Below, in pieces: positions 37,494 to 50,900 of a stretch of 64,000 bases of DNA (the first letter of the stretch is position 1; each line of letters starts with the position of its first letter). The stretch covers positions 15,371,501 through 15,435,500 of the forward strand of contig NC_064437.1 of assembly GCF_023343835.1 (NCBI RefSeq). Direction: 5' to 3'. A program made the position numbers and the translations under genes. The notes beneath the pieces were generated by a model. It worked only from the letters and a program-made list of their open reading frames with translations. It was not told where the DNA came from and searched no databases. The DNA is from Lagopus muta (Eukaryota; Chordata; Aves; Galliformes; Phasianidae).

Positions 37494-39089
37494 CTTAATG
37501 AGATTTGTTAGAAAACAGCAGGATCACAATTCACAAATTGTTTTTAAAACATACATTAATAAAAGTATCATTCTGTTAGTACCACCTCTAGGCACTATGC
37601 TATGTTTACATGTTGTGTTGAAAAGTTCCATTGCTCTTTATTTTGCTTAAGGATGGACTGAAAAAGCAAAGATCTCACTAGAAGAATAGCACAGAAATGA
37701 TCTTATGAGTCAAAACTTTAGGTTCACTTATACTTAGTAAAATAGCAAATCAACTTTAACAATTTAGAAATGCCAATTTAAGACAACTCTGATAATAACA
37801 AAGCAAACATACCTTCTTTGCCTATAAAGACAAACTAAAGATGATGATCTTTGTTGGTTCTTTTTTGCTCCAGCATCTCATTATAGTAACATAAAAAAAA
37901 ATAAAAAAAATCTTACAATGCTTTGCAAATAGAATTCAGGTTCACTTAATTACTGTGTACTGTCACTTGTGAATGTAAATTAAAAAGATATATTTTCCTT
38001 CCACAGAAGCTGCAAAACTTCAAATACTCCATAAGAATCTTTCAAATTTAAAACAGAAAACATTTCACAATATGAGCAGAATATTAAGTGTATAATCATA
38101 ACTGTGACTACAGTGATTTAGATTCCAGAATTTCAAACAAGAAACCTGTCAATGCCCCCACCGCATTCCTTTTCAGTGCAAATCTGCAACATTTCTGTAA
38201 ACCTCTGCCATTCCCCAACACCGGGCTTTGCCATTTCTTCCAGCAGCAGCGGCATTAGAAATCATAGTAATGTAACAAGACAGGCCAATTTTGCCACCAT
38301 TCTATGGCATATGCAATGCCAGTAATCAAAAGCAGGAGTTGTCTCTTTGGGTATAAGGGCAGCAGAAAGCATCCAATAGTGCCACCAAGCTGCATTCAAT
38401 CAGTGAAGGGCCACTGAAGAAATAAGCACCTCTCCATCAGCTCCAATGAGCTGCAAACACGGCTGCGCAGTATTAAATGGTTTTCATGCATAAAGTACAG
38501 AATGTGCAAGCCAAGGTTGTGCAACACCATCTGAACATTTTTTCTGTATGCTTCCCACCTTTGAGTAGTCTTTGTTATTCACATTAGTTAAACTCCAAGG
38601 TGCTCCAGGCTCCCTCTCTACACAGCCTTCATTCTTTGACTGGCTCTGTTAACTCCAATTGCTCAGTGACTCAAAATGATACACATTGAGGGGAAAACCC
38701 TGGCTCACCGCTCCTTTATGTGTTGCTGTATTCACACATCTGCTCACTGCCTGCCCGTCAGGATATCTCCACAAGAATCCTGAGCCAAGAAATTGTGAAA
38801 AGTTTCTCAGATTCTTATGTGCAATAAACCAAAAAACCAAAACCAAACAAAACCAAGGAGGCCTCAACACTTAATGCTGTCGGTTAGCACAGGGAAAAAA
38901 TACTCAAGATGGCAAAACAAAGATGTGCAGGTGCCTGCAGAAGCACCACCAAATATTGATTCACTTACAAAGGGACACGTGCCAACTCCTGTAAGCAAAG
39001 ACCTTTTTGTGTATCTGCTTAAAGAAATAGCTTTCTACAGACACATGGGATTTTCTTCTGTTTTGAAGCTGCGTTGCTCTTTATTTCCC

Positions 39090-39455
39090 CCTAAGCCCCA
39101 TTGCCTGCCTCAGCCGGCCGCCTTCACCTCAGCGAATTCTCCAGGGGGCGCCAACGGAAGGTCCCCACCTGCAGGGACGCCGACCTAAACAAACGTTCGT
39201 GCTCCCTCCCAGCCGTGGAGAGGTGCCCTTGGGCTGGAGGCAGGGGTCATCAGCACCTGCCAGGCTCACTCCCCGCTACCACAAGGCCGAGGCCTCCCTC
39301 TGCTCTCCTCCCTCGACCGAGGAGGGCGAAGCTGTCAGCGCGCCTCCCGTCACCCCCGCACAAAATGGCGGCGGCGGTGAGGGAGAAGCGGTGATGGAGC
39401 GCGCTCGCTTCCCCTCAGCCCGCTGCGGTCAGAGCTCCATGCACGCGCTCCGCGC
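39090..39455. promoter_or_regulatory. GC-rich island near the HFM1 5' end with YY1-type motif
   Basis: This stretch is markedly richer in G, C and CpG than its AT-rich surroundings. At 39362-39372 it has AAAATGGCGGC, a close match to the YY1 core often found at CpG-island start sites. It is the best promoter candidate for HFM1. The motif lies on the plus strand and is followed by a GCG/GTGAGG donor-like site, so a short rightward transcript is also possible. Confidence 0.55.
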
Positions 39456-39496
39456 TGCGGGTGCCAGATTTAGGGCTTGGCCAAACACGGACTTAC

Positions 39497-39620
39497 CTGA
39501 AATTACTCTGTTGTCGGGAAGCCCTTGCTAGTTTTTACCCTGACACAAATCAGCATAGGAGGCTGATATCGTGTGACTGCATTATGAAAAGGGTTCCTAC
39601 AGGAGGGAGAAATGAATACA
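39497..39620 (-). other. HFM1: Candidate HFM1 first exon (untranslated), donor at 39497
   Basis: On the minus strand the sequence TTTCAG/GTAAGT at 39497 is a consensus donor beside a GC-rich island. A first exon ending here could splice to the acceptor at 36946. The transcription start is unknown, so the right-hand limit is nominal. Confidence 0.45.
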
Positions 39621-39649
39621 CTGGAAATACTGCTCCTTAAAATATTTTC

Positions 39650-42600
39650 TAGTGGATTTCCGAAAAATTGTGTAGATATATTCTTGCTGCTGCATTAGAG
39701 CAGCAAAGGTGCCTCAGACAAATTACATGCACTGAACCAGCACCACGTGAAGGATTTGTGAAATGCAGAAGTGAGTTGCTATTATTCTCCCCCAGAAATG
39801 CTGGAGCTTGCAGTTCAGGACTTGCCGTTAGAGCACAGCTTCCAAACAAGTCAATTTAAAATAAATTGCAGAACTGTCTCAGAAAGACTCAATTTTGAGC
39901 TGGTTCAAAGCTTCGTGCCACTCAACAAATACTATAGAGGCAGCAACTGTAAATATGTATTTCCTCATACATAAATAGATGAAAAGGAGACATAAGATTT
40001 TCTCAAATATTGATTGATTTTAACATAAATAATTTTTATTTAAGCAACTTTTTTGTTTCACTTTCTTGAAAATATTAATTTTTAACTTTCGATTTCAGCT
40101 TTGTAGACATCGTTTACATATGTATATTCTCTAGTGCTGTGGAAGTGCCTGGTCAATTGAAAGTGTGCAGGAAAGGCTATATTCCTTTTTGCAATTCTTT
40201 GTATAGGAATTTTTCCCCCCCCCCCCTTTATTATTGCTTCTGATTGCCGATTATTTGACTCACATCAAAACTCTTTAATATTACAGTATTCCAAAGCTGG
40301 CACCACGTGTAGATGCTTTCATCCACCTCTCATCTAATGACTGGGCAAAGAGCCAAGGGCAAGAAACACTTTGTTCCTACTTCCAACATGACAGGATTTT
40401 GGCCAGCACAGAGAAACAAAAGATTTTATGATAAACAGCTTAGAATGCAAACAAGATTGCTGATGAACACATTGTCTGAAATTAAATTCTGAAGCCACCA
40501 GAATTATTCACTAGTTTATATAACAATGGGAACGTTTTTGAGGACTACTCATTGTATTCTTGCAATAAATTCTGAAACCAGAAAACATTTTTACTTCTTA
40601 CTATTAGAGAATGCCTGCTTCAATTCTGGCCTCGGGCAATTTTCCATCTTAGTTCACAACATCTGCTTTTAGCTGACCAGACTTTAAAAGTTTAAAGCGA
40701 TAATACAAACAGTTCATTTTTAAAGCTATTTTTTCTTCGATTCCCTTCCCTAGGTGACATCTCCCTCAACACACATACACAAATCACATAAAATATATAG
40801 CAAAGCAGTCTCTCAGCAGCTCTGAGACAGTTTAATTTTTGATTTCCCTCAAGCCTAACATCTGATCTGCCATATGCTTTGAGTCTTTCCAGCTCATAGA
40901 GATACATACTAAGCCATAAACCTCCATATTCTGGAGAATGCAACTAGAAAAAAATCACGAACACCAGACATTGGTCAGTGATCCATATGATAACAGAGTA
41001 ATCCTCACACTAAACACAGATTTGTTAGAAGCATCAGTTTTCTCCAGAACTTACAAAGTGAGCAGATCAATTAAGAACAAATTAAAAGCAGAAAAACAAC
41101 GAGACCTAAGAATGACAGTTGCCAGTATCCTATCTTAGTTTCCTTTGCCCAGCTTTATCCACAATTTCAAAGACGTGACAGCATAAACACTGGTCTCTAA
41201 AAAGTGCCTCCCCTCATAACAAATCACTGTGAAATATCAGGAGGTCTTCAAATCACATACAAACATTATGATTTTGTACCATGTGCTTGAGATTGTGGCA
41301 ATGACTCATTTATTAAAGAAATCATAGTAAAACTTATTTAGAATTTAAAAAATATCTGCAGTTGTAACATTCTTCTCAGTCAAAACCAGGCAATAAAAAT
41401 ATAGCACAAACTAGGTTGCCTAATTGAGGAAAAGCAGGGGTGAATTTCTTCTGTTTTGTCCTGCTGACTAGCACTTACTTGGCCCTGTTGTCGCACCCCT
41501 GCAGAAACTTAAACATGTAAGTAACTTGACTTATGGAAACTAAAGTTACTCATGTGCATAAGCGTTTGCAAGATTGGGTCTTAAGAGAGCTAAACGCAGC
41601 TTCCCCTGGAAGCTGGCAGTGCTGCCCTGCATGTCAGCCAGAGGGGATCTCCCAGACTGATACACGGCGCTGCTCCCCTGGGTCCCACTGAGCAGGCTGT
41701 TAGTGCCTTGCCCCTAACATATGCTTTCCCAGGAAGTGTAGGTCTTGAACTTTGATTTTTATGCGGCTAAATATATTTAGCATATGGTTTTTCACAATGA
41801 GTTGGGTGAAATATTTTTTATTCCTGTACTTCTTTACCTTCGTTCCCTGTTTTTACTTTCTCATCCATACATTTTTTCAGACACGAGCTTCTCCTACAAA
41901 AGCTGTCAAGCAGACTGGCCACCAAGGACCATTTTTATTATGTATAGTATTTGTATCTTCTAATTAACAAAAGAACTACATTCCATATTTAGAACTCCAC
42001 CCTGAACAAATCTCATCATGTACAAATGTCATTTTATATCACTCAGTGTTTAGAGAGTAGCAATTTTGCACATAGAAGAGATAATATTGAGAATAGATCT
42101 GATGGTTCACAGAGCTGATACTCTGTAGTTTTTGTATGTTTAATCTGTTGGCTCAGTTGATAACATGAGGTACAGACAGAGGAAATAAAATGAGATCAGT
42201 GCTGTGGGAGCGTGTTTCATCAGTGTGCACTCGCTAGGAGGCAAGTCATTGCTGCTTCCCTTAACATATGTGGAATCTCCCATTGATAAAGTCCAGGTGG
42301 ATTCAGATTTTTAATAAATAGCAAATAAAGCTGAAAGTTGTATCTGCAACTGTTTTGGAAAACAACTGCTATTTTCATCTTGTCATTTCCAACAATCTGC
42401 TGTTTGTTTTTTTTTTTTTTTAAATGTGAGGACGGAGACTACAAAAATTTGTTGTAGTCAGAGCTTAATAGAAGCAAAAAGTACAAAAAACCCTCAATTT
42501 ATTAGCTTTTTGCTCTAAATTGTTGTGGATCAATGATATATTGATCTATGTAACATCTGGATGCTGAATTCTCCGATGGTTTGTTCACTGTCACAAAATC

Positions 42601-44500
42601 CTGTCAGCATTTCTTGTTTTGCACTGGAGACTATGGTATTCCATTGGGAAGAATGATTCAGAAGATCCTGAACAGTAATACATCCGTATGTTTCTTCTTT
42701 TTCTCTAACGTATTATAAAATGTACAGATTCTCCTTCTGGAATAATTTTATCATTTGTAAAAAACAGAAGCACTTTTAACAAAAATAACATCATGAATAC
42801 TCTTAAGTTCTACAGTAAGATCCCTGTTCCTGCACAAAACTTAAGTCATGTTTGATTTTTGCAGTGTGAACCTATTCATAATTTTATCAAACTGGTTCCC
42901 TGCGAAATAGCCTGTTTTGCTCATGTTTTGAAGTAGTGTGAACTGTTTATGGATTTTCAGCTTCAATTATGAAAACAAACAGAGCAATCTTCAAAGATCA
43001 ATCCAAATCACCAGGTAAAGGAGAATTTTGAAAATTACATCCAGTCTTCCAAGTCTTTAGTTCTACACCTATTCCCAAACACCACCTGCAGAACAGTTAA
43101 CTGTGAGTTCAGATTATAACCAAAAGCTTGCTAACTTGCAGCTGCTAATTAAACTGGCAAAAAAACCCAGCCCAAGAACTATGGAAAGAAGTCGCCCACA
43201 AAGTCAGTCAGGATATGCAGGAAAATAAGGGAAATAAGATCTTACCTTGGAAAAGTTGCTCATACAAACATTTTAACATCACTGAGACATTTGTCAATGT
43301 TAAAGGAACAGTTTTGAAAATATGAGTCTAATAAAAAATGAATACATATTTTGTTTTTCACATGGCATTTTTATTTATCACATGAGTTTCTGTTTAATGA
43401 GATTTTTTTTTTTTTAAATCTGACATATAATGGTATCTGGAATAGACCAGAAGTAAGGAGACCTCCATCCTTGGTGTGACATTCTGGCCACTTAGTCATC
43501 TATATGTCTGATTCCTTCTCTTGAAAAAAATTTATGTTTGTGATTCTGTGTCCATTCCATTTTCTCTAGGGAAAAAAAAAAAACACCAAAAAGACAGCAA
43601 GTAGGTACTGACCTCTTCAAGATATTCATCCACACTCCATTGCCTTCTGAAAATAAACACAAATACAAAGATTTCTAGAGAAGCTGTTTCTGCTCTCTCC
43701 CTTCCTTCCTTGATCCCATTCCCTTAGTAAGCTCAATTTGATTAAGTTCCTGAAACACACAGACTGTGTTTAAAGAATCAATGTGATGCGTGTGTAAGGT
43801 GAAATGCATTCAGCCTGTATGATTAACAGCTTGATGTAGTCAGGTCAAAGACACATATGTATTCAAGATAATTCTGATAGTTCTTACCATCTTTCCTGAG
43901 GTGACAGTCTGCTTACTCAGTTATTTCTAATAATCTTCTGTGCTGTAGCTGTGCAGTGCATTTTAAGTTAGACAGCAACAATGTGCCAATTAAGTTTCTG
44001 CAGAGTATGTCATCAGAACGCACTACAGATCCTTAGCTTTTTCAAACTAGGTCCGTGTATACAGATTTTGTTTGATCTCTGTTCCATGTCAGCCTGGTTT
44101 TGAAACAAACTGTAACTAGAAGATAGTTCTTTATGATATGTTAGTTATCAAGAATGTAATCTATACTGATAGAGTGAGAAAGAGTTCATGCATGAACTGT
44201 CACGATGTGGGCCTTTGAAAGGTGCGAGGAAGCCATACTGCTGTAAATGCAAAAAGAGGTTGACATTCTAGTGCACACAAGAATGGTGTAAGTATCTAAT
44301 ATTAAAGCATCTATTATATCATAGCTATTGGTCTCACTGACTTTCTTCTACAAATCATTTGAACAGGATATTTTTCCCAGTTTAACCGAATGTGTATCTA
44401 TTTAAATTTCAGTGATGTATACTTGGTTTGAAAATCTTCTTGAAATAAGTGTAGTTCAAAATTTGAAAATAGTGTCTTACATTCATATGCAGTGAGCTGT
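39650..44500. other. Region between HFM1 and the unnamed gene, no gene seen
   Basis: AT-rich with scattered homopolymers. Short frames are present on both strands but lack paired splice sites or recognisable protein character. It would include any 3' UTR of the unnamed gene; an AATAAA on the minus strand lies at 43375-43370. Confidence 0.5.
40215..40226. repeat. C homopolymer, 12 bases
   Basis: Twelve consecutive C between T-rich flanks, in the region between HFM1 and the unnamed gene. Confidence 0.9.
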
Positions 44501-44520
44501 TCAGGTAATTCAGCTTTAAG

Positions 44521-44935
44521 CTATGGCACTTGAGGCAATTTCACCCGTTTTGACACATTATCTTCTGAAAAAAATAAGGTTATATGAGAAGCAGCAGAAT
44601 TAAAAGCCTGAATACACTCACATTTAAGAAACTGTCCATCACCAGATGTGTTTATTCCAAGCAAAGTGCAGACTCCATATTGCAGGACGTCAGAAACAGG
44701 TATTGCATCAAACTGAACATGTTCTGGGAAAGTTCCAACTGAGAAGTAAAGGCAGTGACTGAAGCTTAGGGATTTCTCACCATCACAGAAACCTTTGAGT
44801 TCAAATTCCCTCTGTACTTTGGCACAAAATGTTGAAGATGGTTTACATGCACTCAGCTTAGCCTCAAAGTAACACAACAGCTTTGGTGACAGTGGAGAGT
44901 CAGAGATAGCAACATGTTGCAAAGGAGGAGAACTT
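44521..44935 (-). CDS. Unnamed gene, terminal coding exon
   Basis: An open frame of 138 codons ends with TAG at 44521. It reads, for example, SDSPLSPKLLCYFEAKLSAC, REFELKGFCDGEKSLSFS and QYGVCTLLGINTSGDGQFLK, ending KRVKLPQVP. It alternates hydrophobic and polar residues as in a beta-rich domain and has about nine cysteines. The acceptor GTTTGACAG at 44936 fits the phase of the exon at 47421; an alternative TGTAG lies nearby. The frame upstream closes with a stop, so this is not a single-exon gene. No family was recognised. Confidence 0.65.
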
Positions 44936-47900
44936 CTGTCAAACTACATTTACTGATAAAAATGGAAGAGGCAGCAAAGAACACTGTTGAAAAATGCAGT
45001 ATGCCGACACACTACCAAAAGAAACAGAGCTAGAAATGAAACACTTTTATAACAAGCTGACTACTGACAACGATACAGAAAGTAGGTGACAGCATTTCAA
45101 AGTCAAGACATTCTACATACTTGTTGATGTGTTTACAACATAGATGAAAGAGCAGTTTCAAGATTTCACAGAGAAATGCAGGCTGACACATTGACATTGA
45201 TAAAGTTTTTAAAACATCTTCTTATATAAAACCATGAAGAAAACTTTGCAATTTGCATATTTAGTCCAGATAGTTACTAATCAGTCCTGACACTTCTTAA
45301 TTCAAGCTATATAAATTTACTATTGTTATTTTTTTTTTTTTAAGATACAAAGAAGGGGACATGTTTAAATAAAGATGAAATGGTCAGTGGATTGAAGACT
45401 GTAATTATGGAAGAACAGAGGATGTCATAACACTCCACACTGACAGCTTTGTCAGCCTTCTTCTGAAGGTGTTTTATATATGTTTTCTATTGGAATAGTC
45501 TATTGAAAATTGAAAGCCTTAGCTTTCGATTCTGGGGAAGATTTGGGAACTTAAAGAAACAAACAAGTTCCTACAAAGCATAGTCGTCTTCTCCATTCCC
45601 ATTTTTTCCAGACAACATTGTTACCACAGCACTCACTGAAGAATTCTTCCTTTTGTGTAAAGCAACTTAAGCACACATCTCCCACTTCAAGTGAGAATTC
45701 TTAGGCACTCAGTTACTCGGTTTTGTGGTCCAGGTTTGCTTCATCTCTCTGTGGTAAAACTGCCCAAAATGGTATGGAATAATTAAACCTTATGTAGGAA
45801 GAGTGTGTATGTGGAAGCATGAGGAAAGTGACCTGAGGATTGGGAGGCTCCTCCAGCCAAACCACAGCATTCCCCTAGGCTATGAGAGAATACAGTCTTG
45901 TGCTCACTTGTCCAAATATTTAATTCATGCAAAAGAGCCCAACCAGATACCCACTGTAATTAAGCAAAGTAGGTCTAGTGACATTTGGTTCACATTCGCA
46001 AGGAGAAACAAAGGGTCAAATCAATATTTAAGAGTGGAAAATTTGATCACATTCTAATAACTCTAAATTTCAGGAGCAGATTCTATGTAACTTTAAAAAC
46101 TGTTTAAAGTATGATGAAAGAAATGGAAAATTAAGAACTACCTTAACAAAATGCTTTTGGAACTCATACTAACTTACAAAAATTAGTAAGATCAAGTGAA
46201 CTGCTGTTGTAGCACTGCCAACATATATATAAAAAGAAAATCTATCATCTGTCAGTGTCACCTTGTTTTATCTTGTTTTTCTCTCGGCTTTTGCAGAGCC
46301 AGAGTTGTAAGACCAAGGAGGCCATGTTAATCTCCAACAAGAGCCCCTGTGTGTAAAAACTCAGAAAATTTCATCAAGTCACCACCTTTTAAGAACAACT
46401 TTTCCTTTTCTCTCCACTCTTTCTTGTTTTCTCCAAAGCATGACCTTTGGACTGTATTCATGGTCTGTACATTGACTTTGGAAGTGGGGGGATTTGAGAC
46501 AGAAATATTTCCTCAGGCAGTAGAAGTGGCAACAGCAGGAGTACCAGGGAGAACAAAGCATTAGGATAAATCTCCTCTAAAAAAATAAAATAAAAATAAA
46601 TACAACACAGTGTTAAGCTATTCCTCCCAGCTACTACATACCACAGGGAAGAATCTTAATCACCAGCACGTAAGGCATACAATATAGACCTTCAGGAACT
46701 TAAGACTGAACTTACATAAACCTACATTAGCCATTAGAAATAACAGTCATTAAAAAAAATTGAGTGTGAGAAAGAATTGCACTAAAGTGTTAAGGCATAA
46801 GGCTGGTGCTGATAAAATTTTAAAGCACTTATTTATGGTGTTGCCTATCAGCAAACTGCATCTGACAGCTCTGCTGCTCTCGTCTAGCTACTGCTTTCAG
46901 GAATGCCATAGGAAGGTAAAGAGAGACAAGGCAATTATTGTGATGGAGGCAAGATCTATCAGTAATAACGTAACAGTAACAACTGTGCAATAAAACAGTG
47001 GACATCAGATCAGTGAAAGAGATTTACTCAGTAGAAGAAAGGGAAAAAAGGAAGACCAGAGGGAAGGGCTCTGAGAGTGGCTGAGAGACTCCTGGAGCAG
47101 GCATCCAGACAAAGAGGACAGGTAAGTAAGAGCTAGTGAAATACTAAGGTCAGCAAAACCATGACTCGCATTAAAACAGAGGAAGGGAGCAATAAGAAGC
47201 ATGTTTCCACTTAGAGTTGGTCAGAAAAGAGAGTTCTCCTCCTGGTAAAACTCAGATACCTCAGACTGTTTTGCTTTTAAAATACGTCAGTTGTTTCATG
47301 ACTTTCATGACATCAAAACCTTGGGCAAAGAAGCTGAACTTTCTGATTATGGTGAAATTTCAACAGATCATGGCTTTGCTTCAAAAGCATTTCAGTGGTT
47401 TCTAATTCACTCATGAGAACCTTGTAGAAAAAAAAAAAAAGTATTCAAATGAGACTTTGAAGGTGCAGCATTCTTTTCTTGATTTCAGTTGTATTTTTGC
47501 AACATCTACAATTTTCTTAGTTTCAGTCTCATAGTGGAAATCCTGGCAGTTATATATTACATATTTATACATTCCAGTCTTAAAAACAAGCCATCTTTTT
47601 ACCACAATGATTTCCACAGCTAGAGAGTATGTAGCATCTATTCCTGAAGCCACAGGTAGTTGAAATTTGCATGAAATGGTATTTTTATATCATATTTCGA
47701 TATTATAGAAAAAACTGTTGGCCATGTGTTTGAAAAGGATTAAAAAAGCATCATCCCCCTATTAAACTGGGGAGTGGGGCTTGCTACATACCAAATTTCT
47801 GTTGTGTATTCATGACATTTCAAATGAGTGCTGTTTTAAACATCAAAACCCACATGAAATATCTATAGAAATATTGGAGAATAGAGGAAAAAAAACTGAT

Positions 47901-50900
47901 ACTAAACACCAAAGGAGGTACTGCATTTCATTACTATGATCGTTGCATTAAAGCAAGCTTTTAGGTTAATAATCTAGCAGTTCTTAGAAAAAAAAACAAT
48001 ATTTCCATCACACACAGCCAATTTCTCTGGCTTAAAATGAACTCCTTTCAAAGAAGTTAACAGTTAATATTGCTAAGGGATTTTTACCCTCTTGCTAAGC
48101 TGTCTAGTTCTAAAACACTGGCTGGAAATAGGACTTCAAGGCAGTAGAGGGAAGCATAAGCTGAGTTCAGGAGCTTTCTGTGATTCTGCATCCATTGAAT
48201 CATTAGTACTTCTGAAACTCGAGAAAACTGGGTATTGTATAAAATAGCTGCAGGGAGCAGCTTCAGAACATTAAAATACAGTCCACAGGCAATCTTCTAA
48301 AAGAACTCCTCTTTCCATAGTTCTGTCCTCCTTTTTAATATTTTAAGCTAGATGCCTTAAGTGATATATGTATTACTTTCCTTTCAGTATGAAATCCCTA
48401 TCTTTGATGGGATGCTTTGGTCTCGGGGCCCCAGTGCTGCTGTCTGCTGGGGGCTCCACAAGCGCTTCTCAGCCTGCTGGGATTCAGCACACCTCAGCCA
48501 GGCCTGCTGGAGTGGCGTACGGCACAGCTTTCTTTGTATGTATTTCTTTGTTCCTCTGCGTAGGGCTATGAAACAGTTTTCTTAGGAGCTGCAACTCTTT
48601 GTTCTTGCATGGGTAGCTCTTCAGAACTGGAAGCGCAGTAGACAAATGGAAAACAACAAGTATACTGTTGGTACTTTTCATTAATCAGTGAACAGAGGGT
48701 TTAACGCTACTTCTGTTATGGTGAGCATACGAGCAGTAAATACAACATTGCCTATAACACTAAAGTAATATGAAATAAACGTGTAACAAGAGGAGCAGAA
48801 GCCTGGAGTTTTGGGGAAAGAAGAGGAGTTGACAGGTTTTAAAGGTTGGTTTTTATTTTTAAAATTCCAGAGGTTAGAGGCAAAGTTCCCTGGGGGTTAG
48901 AACTTTAAAAATGATGTAAGTGCTGGAAGTATAAAAGATGCAATAAGGAAAGGTTTCAAGCCAAGTCTGTTTTTCTGCTTATTCGTTCTGGGAACAGATT
49001 TTCCTCTTTGGTCCTTTTCGCACCACTGATGCCAAAATATGGAAAACAGGAATACTGACAATGTAAAAAAAGCAAAACAAAATAAAACCCAACACCTAAA
49101 TATTTTAAAATGAGGATCAATAGGTGGAATGTACCTAGAATTCATAGATTTTAAAAATGCATAAAATAGTACACTTGTCAAGCAAGAGTCTTGTTTTCCC
49201 CAAATGACCTTTAACTTAAACAATTTAATTTCGCTGAAGCAGAACACAGACTTGAAACAGAGAAATGTTCGCTCATGGAAGGTGCACAGAAGAAATCTGC
49301 AGTATCTAAAGGATCACAAAAGTAACAACAGTGGAAAAGTGAAATTACAATTGCCTAGAAACAGTTTACGACAATGAAAACTTAGCTCTGTGCACTGATT
49401 AAAGAAAAAAAAACAAGGGGAAGCAAGCTTGCATGCATGCTGTTAGATCATATTGAAAGTGACATTGTGCTAAAAGGATTCAGCCAAAGAAGTTGCACCA
49501 GTGTAAGGTAGGGCAGAATTGGGTTCTATCACATATATTATACATGCGCTGCTTGTTCTCTTCTTCTGTTCTGTTTTATTCTGACCTAATAGTTGCCCCC
49601 CCCCCCCCCCCCCCCTTGTCTGCAATGCGGACTTCATCCTTGATCCCAGATAGCTTCCTTTTCCTGTGTATTACTACTTTCATTGCTTTGTCCATCTGTT
49701 TTTCTACCAGTTTCATCCTCATTGTAATCTTCCATTAAGAAATCTATTGAAGCTATCATGAGATCTATTTGCATTCCTAATGTGAGATGTTTGTATTTTG
49801 ACTTCATTGTTTCCCATTATAAGCACACAGTAGACACTTTGAAATAAATCAATTGAAGACAAATTTTAAGGTAAAAATAGACTTGTTTGTTTGTTTTTAA
49901 ATCCTCAGCTATCCCCACAGGCTCTTCACTGATTTCAGGATCTATTCAAAGTTTCTTTCCTTTCCTCCATGGATTTTCTCCAGACTCCCCTTTTATCTAA
50001 CTGGAAATGGAAAGTCTAACTTTCCATTCCACCTTTCCTTAGGAAGAAATTTTCAACAGAGTTCTGTGGGCACCAAACACTATCAAGTAAGGCTGTGTCA
50101 CACACACAGTATGTACTGCTTTGCATTGCATGTATACAAATAAGGTTAGCAGGGAATAAGTTCCCACTGGCCAGTACCATGCAAAAGTGCCCTGGGATAA
50201 ACAAACCACTCACAACACAGAGTATCCTTAACTGTGACTGAGGGGTATATTTTTGGTAAAAGCAAAAGGAAATTGGGTTTTCAAAGCCAAGAGGAACTGT
50301 TTAGGACACAAAGCCTGTGGCTACAAGAAGATTGAATGTAGTAGGGATTGTGATGGAATAACCTCTCAGCCTTTCTTCTGGCATGAAAGACAGTGTTCAT
50401 AGGGAAGTGGAGCATTGCAGTTGCCTTATTTCTTTGCTTTACTCATAAGACAGCTTGCTAAGTCGTGGGTTTCCGCAACAGCCTCAAGATTCTTGTAACT
50501 AGGACAAACATGAAGCCTTCGCAGTTTTCCTCAGCAACTACCAAATTAACACCATAATCTTCTAGCAATTTTTCCCTGATTAGCACTATTTTCCATTCTG
50601 TCCTTTGTTAATTTTACTGACATTCTTTAAGAAACTGCAGCAAGCTGTTTTTGATGTCTAAAAAAATTTTAAATCCTTCCATCCAAAAAAATTTATTTTT
50701 GATCCTTCCATCTAATCCTACTCATTTCCAATTTCTTATGAAACCTGTAGGATAATACCCATTTCTAAATGACTCCTTTTATTTTGCTAAAAATTCCATT
50801 TAGCAGAGGGACAGTAAAAACCAATGATCAGTATGACAGCGAGCAACACTTGAGGAACGCACACAAGTGACAGTTTATTACCAAATTTGTACAAAACCAG

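Noticed and set aside
39362-39394. A plus-strand ATG reading MAAAVREKR
   Set aside because: It stops after nine codons. The ATG is part of the YY1-type motif, and no downstream exon was found.
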